Below the pieces are notes generated by a model that ran no database searches, was not told where the DNA came from, and was given only the letters and a program-made list of their open reading frames with translations. From assembly GCA_903889785.1 (NCBI GenBank), contig CAISYT010000077.1, positions 1 to 6,535 of the forward strand: a DNA stretch of 6,535 nucleotides. Direction: 5' to 3'. Every line of letters begins with the position of its first letter. The first letter of the stretch is position 1. Shown piece after piece: positions 5,167-6,535 of the stretch. The position numbers and the translations under genes were made by a program. The stretch comes from an uncultured Caulobacterales bacterium (GTDB lineage: Bacteria; Pseudomonadota; Alphaproteobacteria; Caulobacterales; Caulobacteraceae).

Positions 5167-6535
5167 CGTCGGGCCGGACGTTTCACTGGACACGCCGCCC
5201 GTCGCCGCGATTGCTGGCGCTGCGCGGACCCTGCATCGCGACCATATTCTGGGAACCTCGCTCGACATGATCGTCGTCGGGGGCGATGCCGTGCTGGCAC
5301 AGGAAGCCCTGGCCGGGGCCCTAGCCGAGATTAACCGGCTAGAGCCGCTGCTCAGCGGCTGGCACCCCCATAGCGAGCTGTCGCGATTGAACACCGTAGG
5401 CCGCGCCACGGTATCGCCCGAACTCTTTCGGGTGATAGAGGCCGCAGAGGCCTGGCGGCGCGACAGCGACGGTGCCTTTGATGGCCGGCTGGGCGCGGTA
5501 GAAGCCCTATGGCGGCAGGCGGCAACCGAGCAGAGCCCGCCCAATCCCGCCGCCCTAACACAAGCGGTTGCGCGATCCGCCACGTACATCGGCCTTGACC
5601 GAGCCACCTGGCGGGTCGACCGGCCGGAGGGCATGGTTCTGGCGCTCGATGGCCTGGCTAAGGGCTATGTCGTCGACGCAGCCCTGGCCGCCGCGCGCCG
5701 CGCGGCACCGGGTCTGGCCGGGCTGATGATCGACATCGGCGGCGATATCGCCGTCTGGGGCCTGGGACCCGGCGGTGCCTGGCGGATCGGTGCCAACAAT
5801 CCGCGCTACCCGGAAGACAATGGCCCACCCGCCGCCGTGATCGCCATTTCCAGCGGTGGAATCGCCACCAGCGGGGCCGGGCGACGAGATCTGACCCTTG
5901 GCGGCGAGCGCCTCGGCCTGCGGTTGTCGCCCGCCTCGGGTGCCCCGGCCCGTAGCGTGACGTCCGCCACGGTTGTCGCCGACTGCGCCATGAACGCTGA
6001 CGCCTTGGCCACCGCCGTCTCGGTGTTGCACCCCCGTGATGCCCTGGCTCTGGTCGAGCGCACACCGGGCGCAGAGGCCCTGATTTTCGACGAGGATGGC
6101 CGCCGTCTGCGCTCCTCTGGCTGGGCCCAGCTGGCCCAGGCCGCGCCACCCCCTGTGCGCGCGCCGGCGAGGGTGCAGGATCCGGCTGCCAAGGCTGATG
6201 TCTGGCCTGCCGGGTTCGTGGTTGCCATCGATTACACCTTGCCCAAGCCCGTCGCTGGACGGCTGTTTGGGGCCTATGTCAGCATCTGGGTGACCGACGC
6301 TAACAACCAGCCGATCCGCCAGCTGCTGCTCACCGGCAGCGATACAAACTACATCGATCAGAACTTCGTCTGGTGGCGTCGCTATGGGAGAAGCGCTCCC
6401 AAGATGGTCGACGCCATGTCCAAGCCGACACGCCCCGCTGGGCATTACACTGTGGTGTGGGATGGCAAGGGCCAGAACGGCAAGCGCGTCGGTCAGGGCC
6501 GTTATACGATCCATGTCGAGGCCATACGCGAGCAC
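5159..6535 (+). CDS. ApbE-type FMN transferase domain fused to DUF2271, partial
   Basis: The 459 codons present run off the right edge without a stop. Residues about 24-322 match the ApbE family, which transfers FMN from FAD to Thr/Ser of target flavoproteins. Visible motifs are ILGTSLDM (30-37), LLSGWHPHSELSRLN (64-78), SDGAFDGRLG (103-112), ALDGLAKGYVVD (162-173), MIDIGGDI (190-197), GIATSGAGRR (234-243), and ADALATA (280-286) with the metal-binding Asp and Thr. The usual His-x-x-Asp-Pro-x-x-Gly motif is replaced by LRLSPASG (254-261), so activity is uncertain. A Pro/Ala-rich linker (about 325-348) leads to a DUF2271 domain (from about 350), with YVSIWVTDANNQPIRQL, GHYTVVWDGKGQNGKRVGQG and the ending VEAIREH. 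The ATG overlaps the TPR gene by eight bases and has no clear Shine-Dalgarno of its own. No signal peptide is visible, odd for these usually exported families. Confidence 0.9.
   Translation, partial: MNSVGPDVSLDTPPVAAIAGAARTLHRDHILGTSLDMIVVGGDAVLAQEALAGALAEINRLEPLLSGWHPHSELSRLNTVGRATVSPELFRVIEAAEAWRRDSDGAFDGRLGAVEALWRQAATEQSPPNPAALTQAVARSATYIGLDRATWRVDRPEGMVLALDGLAKGYVVDAALAAARRAAPGLAGLMIDIGGDIAVWGLGPGGAWRIGANNPRYPEDNGPPAAVIAISSGGIATSGAGRRDLTLGGERLGLRLSPASGAPARSVTSATVVADCAMNADALATAVSVLHPRDALALVERTPGAEALIFDEDGRRLRSSGWAQLAQAAPPPVRAPARVQDPAAKADVWPAGFVVAIDYTLPKPVAGRLFGAYVSIWVTDANNQPIRQLLLTGSDTNYIDQNFVWWRRYGRSAPKMVDAMSKPTRPAGHYTVVWDGKGQNGKRVGQGRYTIHVEAIREH

Noticed and set aside
4846..5634. Minus-strand open frame of 262 codons across the TPR and ApbE genes
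   Set aside because: It spans two real plus-strand genes and has a biased Arg/Ser/Ala composition with no motif.
5555..6535. Minus-strand open frame of 326 codons on the right edge
   Set aside because: It is the antisense of the ApbE-DUF2271 gene, whose frame carries many family motifs; this strand carries none.

Overview
The window reads as chromosomal DNA of a GC-rich alphaproteobacterium. The EF-Tu, EF-G, S7 and S12 sequences resemble what I remember of Caulobacterales (Caulobacter/Phenylobacterium type). That placement is inference from memory of the protein sequences, not a search result.

Left two thirds (1-4262, minus strand): the classical str operon, read right to left as rpsL (S12), rpsG (S7), fusA (EF-G), tuf (EF-Tu, cut by the window edge at residue 310). 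Spacers are 15, 87 and 51 bases. All four proteins are intact and ordinary in length and motifs. A good sigma70-type promoter (TTGACG, 17 bases, TAAGAA) sits about 220 bases upstream of rpsL. The long leader it produces carries a UUCG-capped hairpin at its 5' end, a possible seven-codon reading frame encoding Met-Gly-Arg-Arg-Arg-Arg, and two further stem-loops. A near-perfect palindrome lies just upstream of the -35 box.

Middle (4263-4581): divergent intergenic DNA. It holds a plausible 45-residue basic, proline-rich small protein on the plus strand (4308-4445), a strong bulged hairpin within it, and the leader of the next gene.

Right third (4582-6535, plus strand): a two-gene unit. The first gene encodes a small exported TPR protein that probably starts at TTG behind a strong Shine-Dalgarno. 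Its last eight bases overlap the second gene, an ApbE-type FMN transferase domain joined by a Pro/Ala-rich linker to a DUF2271 domain and running off the window. The ApbE domain lacks the usual His-x-x-Asp-Pro motif, and the predicted start gives no signal peptide. These two points make it the most unusual protein here. ApbE and DUF2271 proteins are commonly linked to flavinylated, PepSY-type redox systems of the envelope, so this unit may belong to an electron-transfer or metal-reduction locus continuing to the right. No mobile elements, CRISPR arrays, tRNA or rRNA genes were seen.
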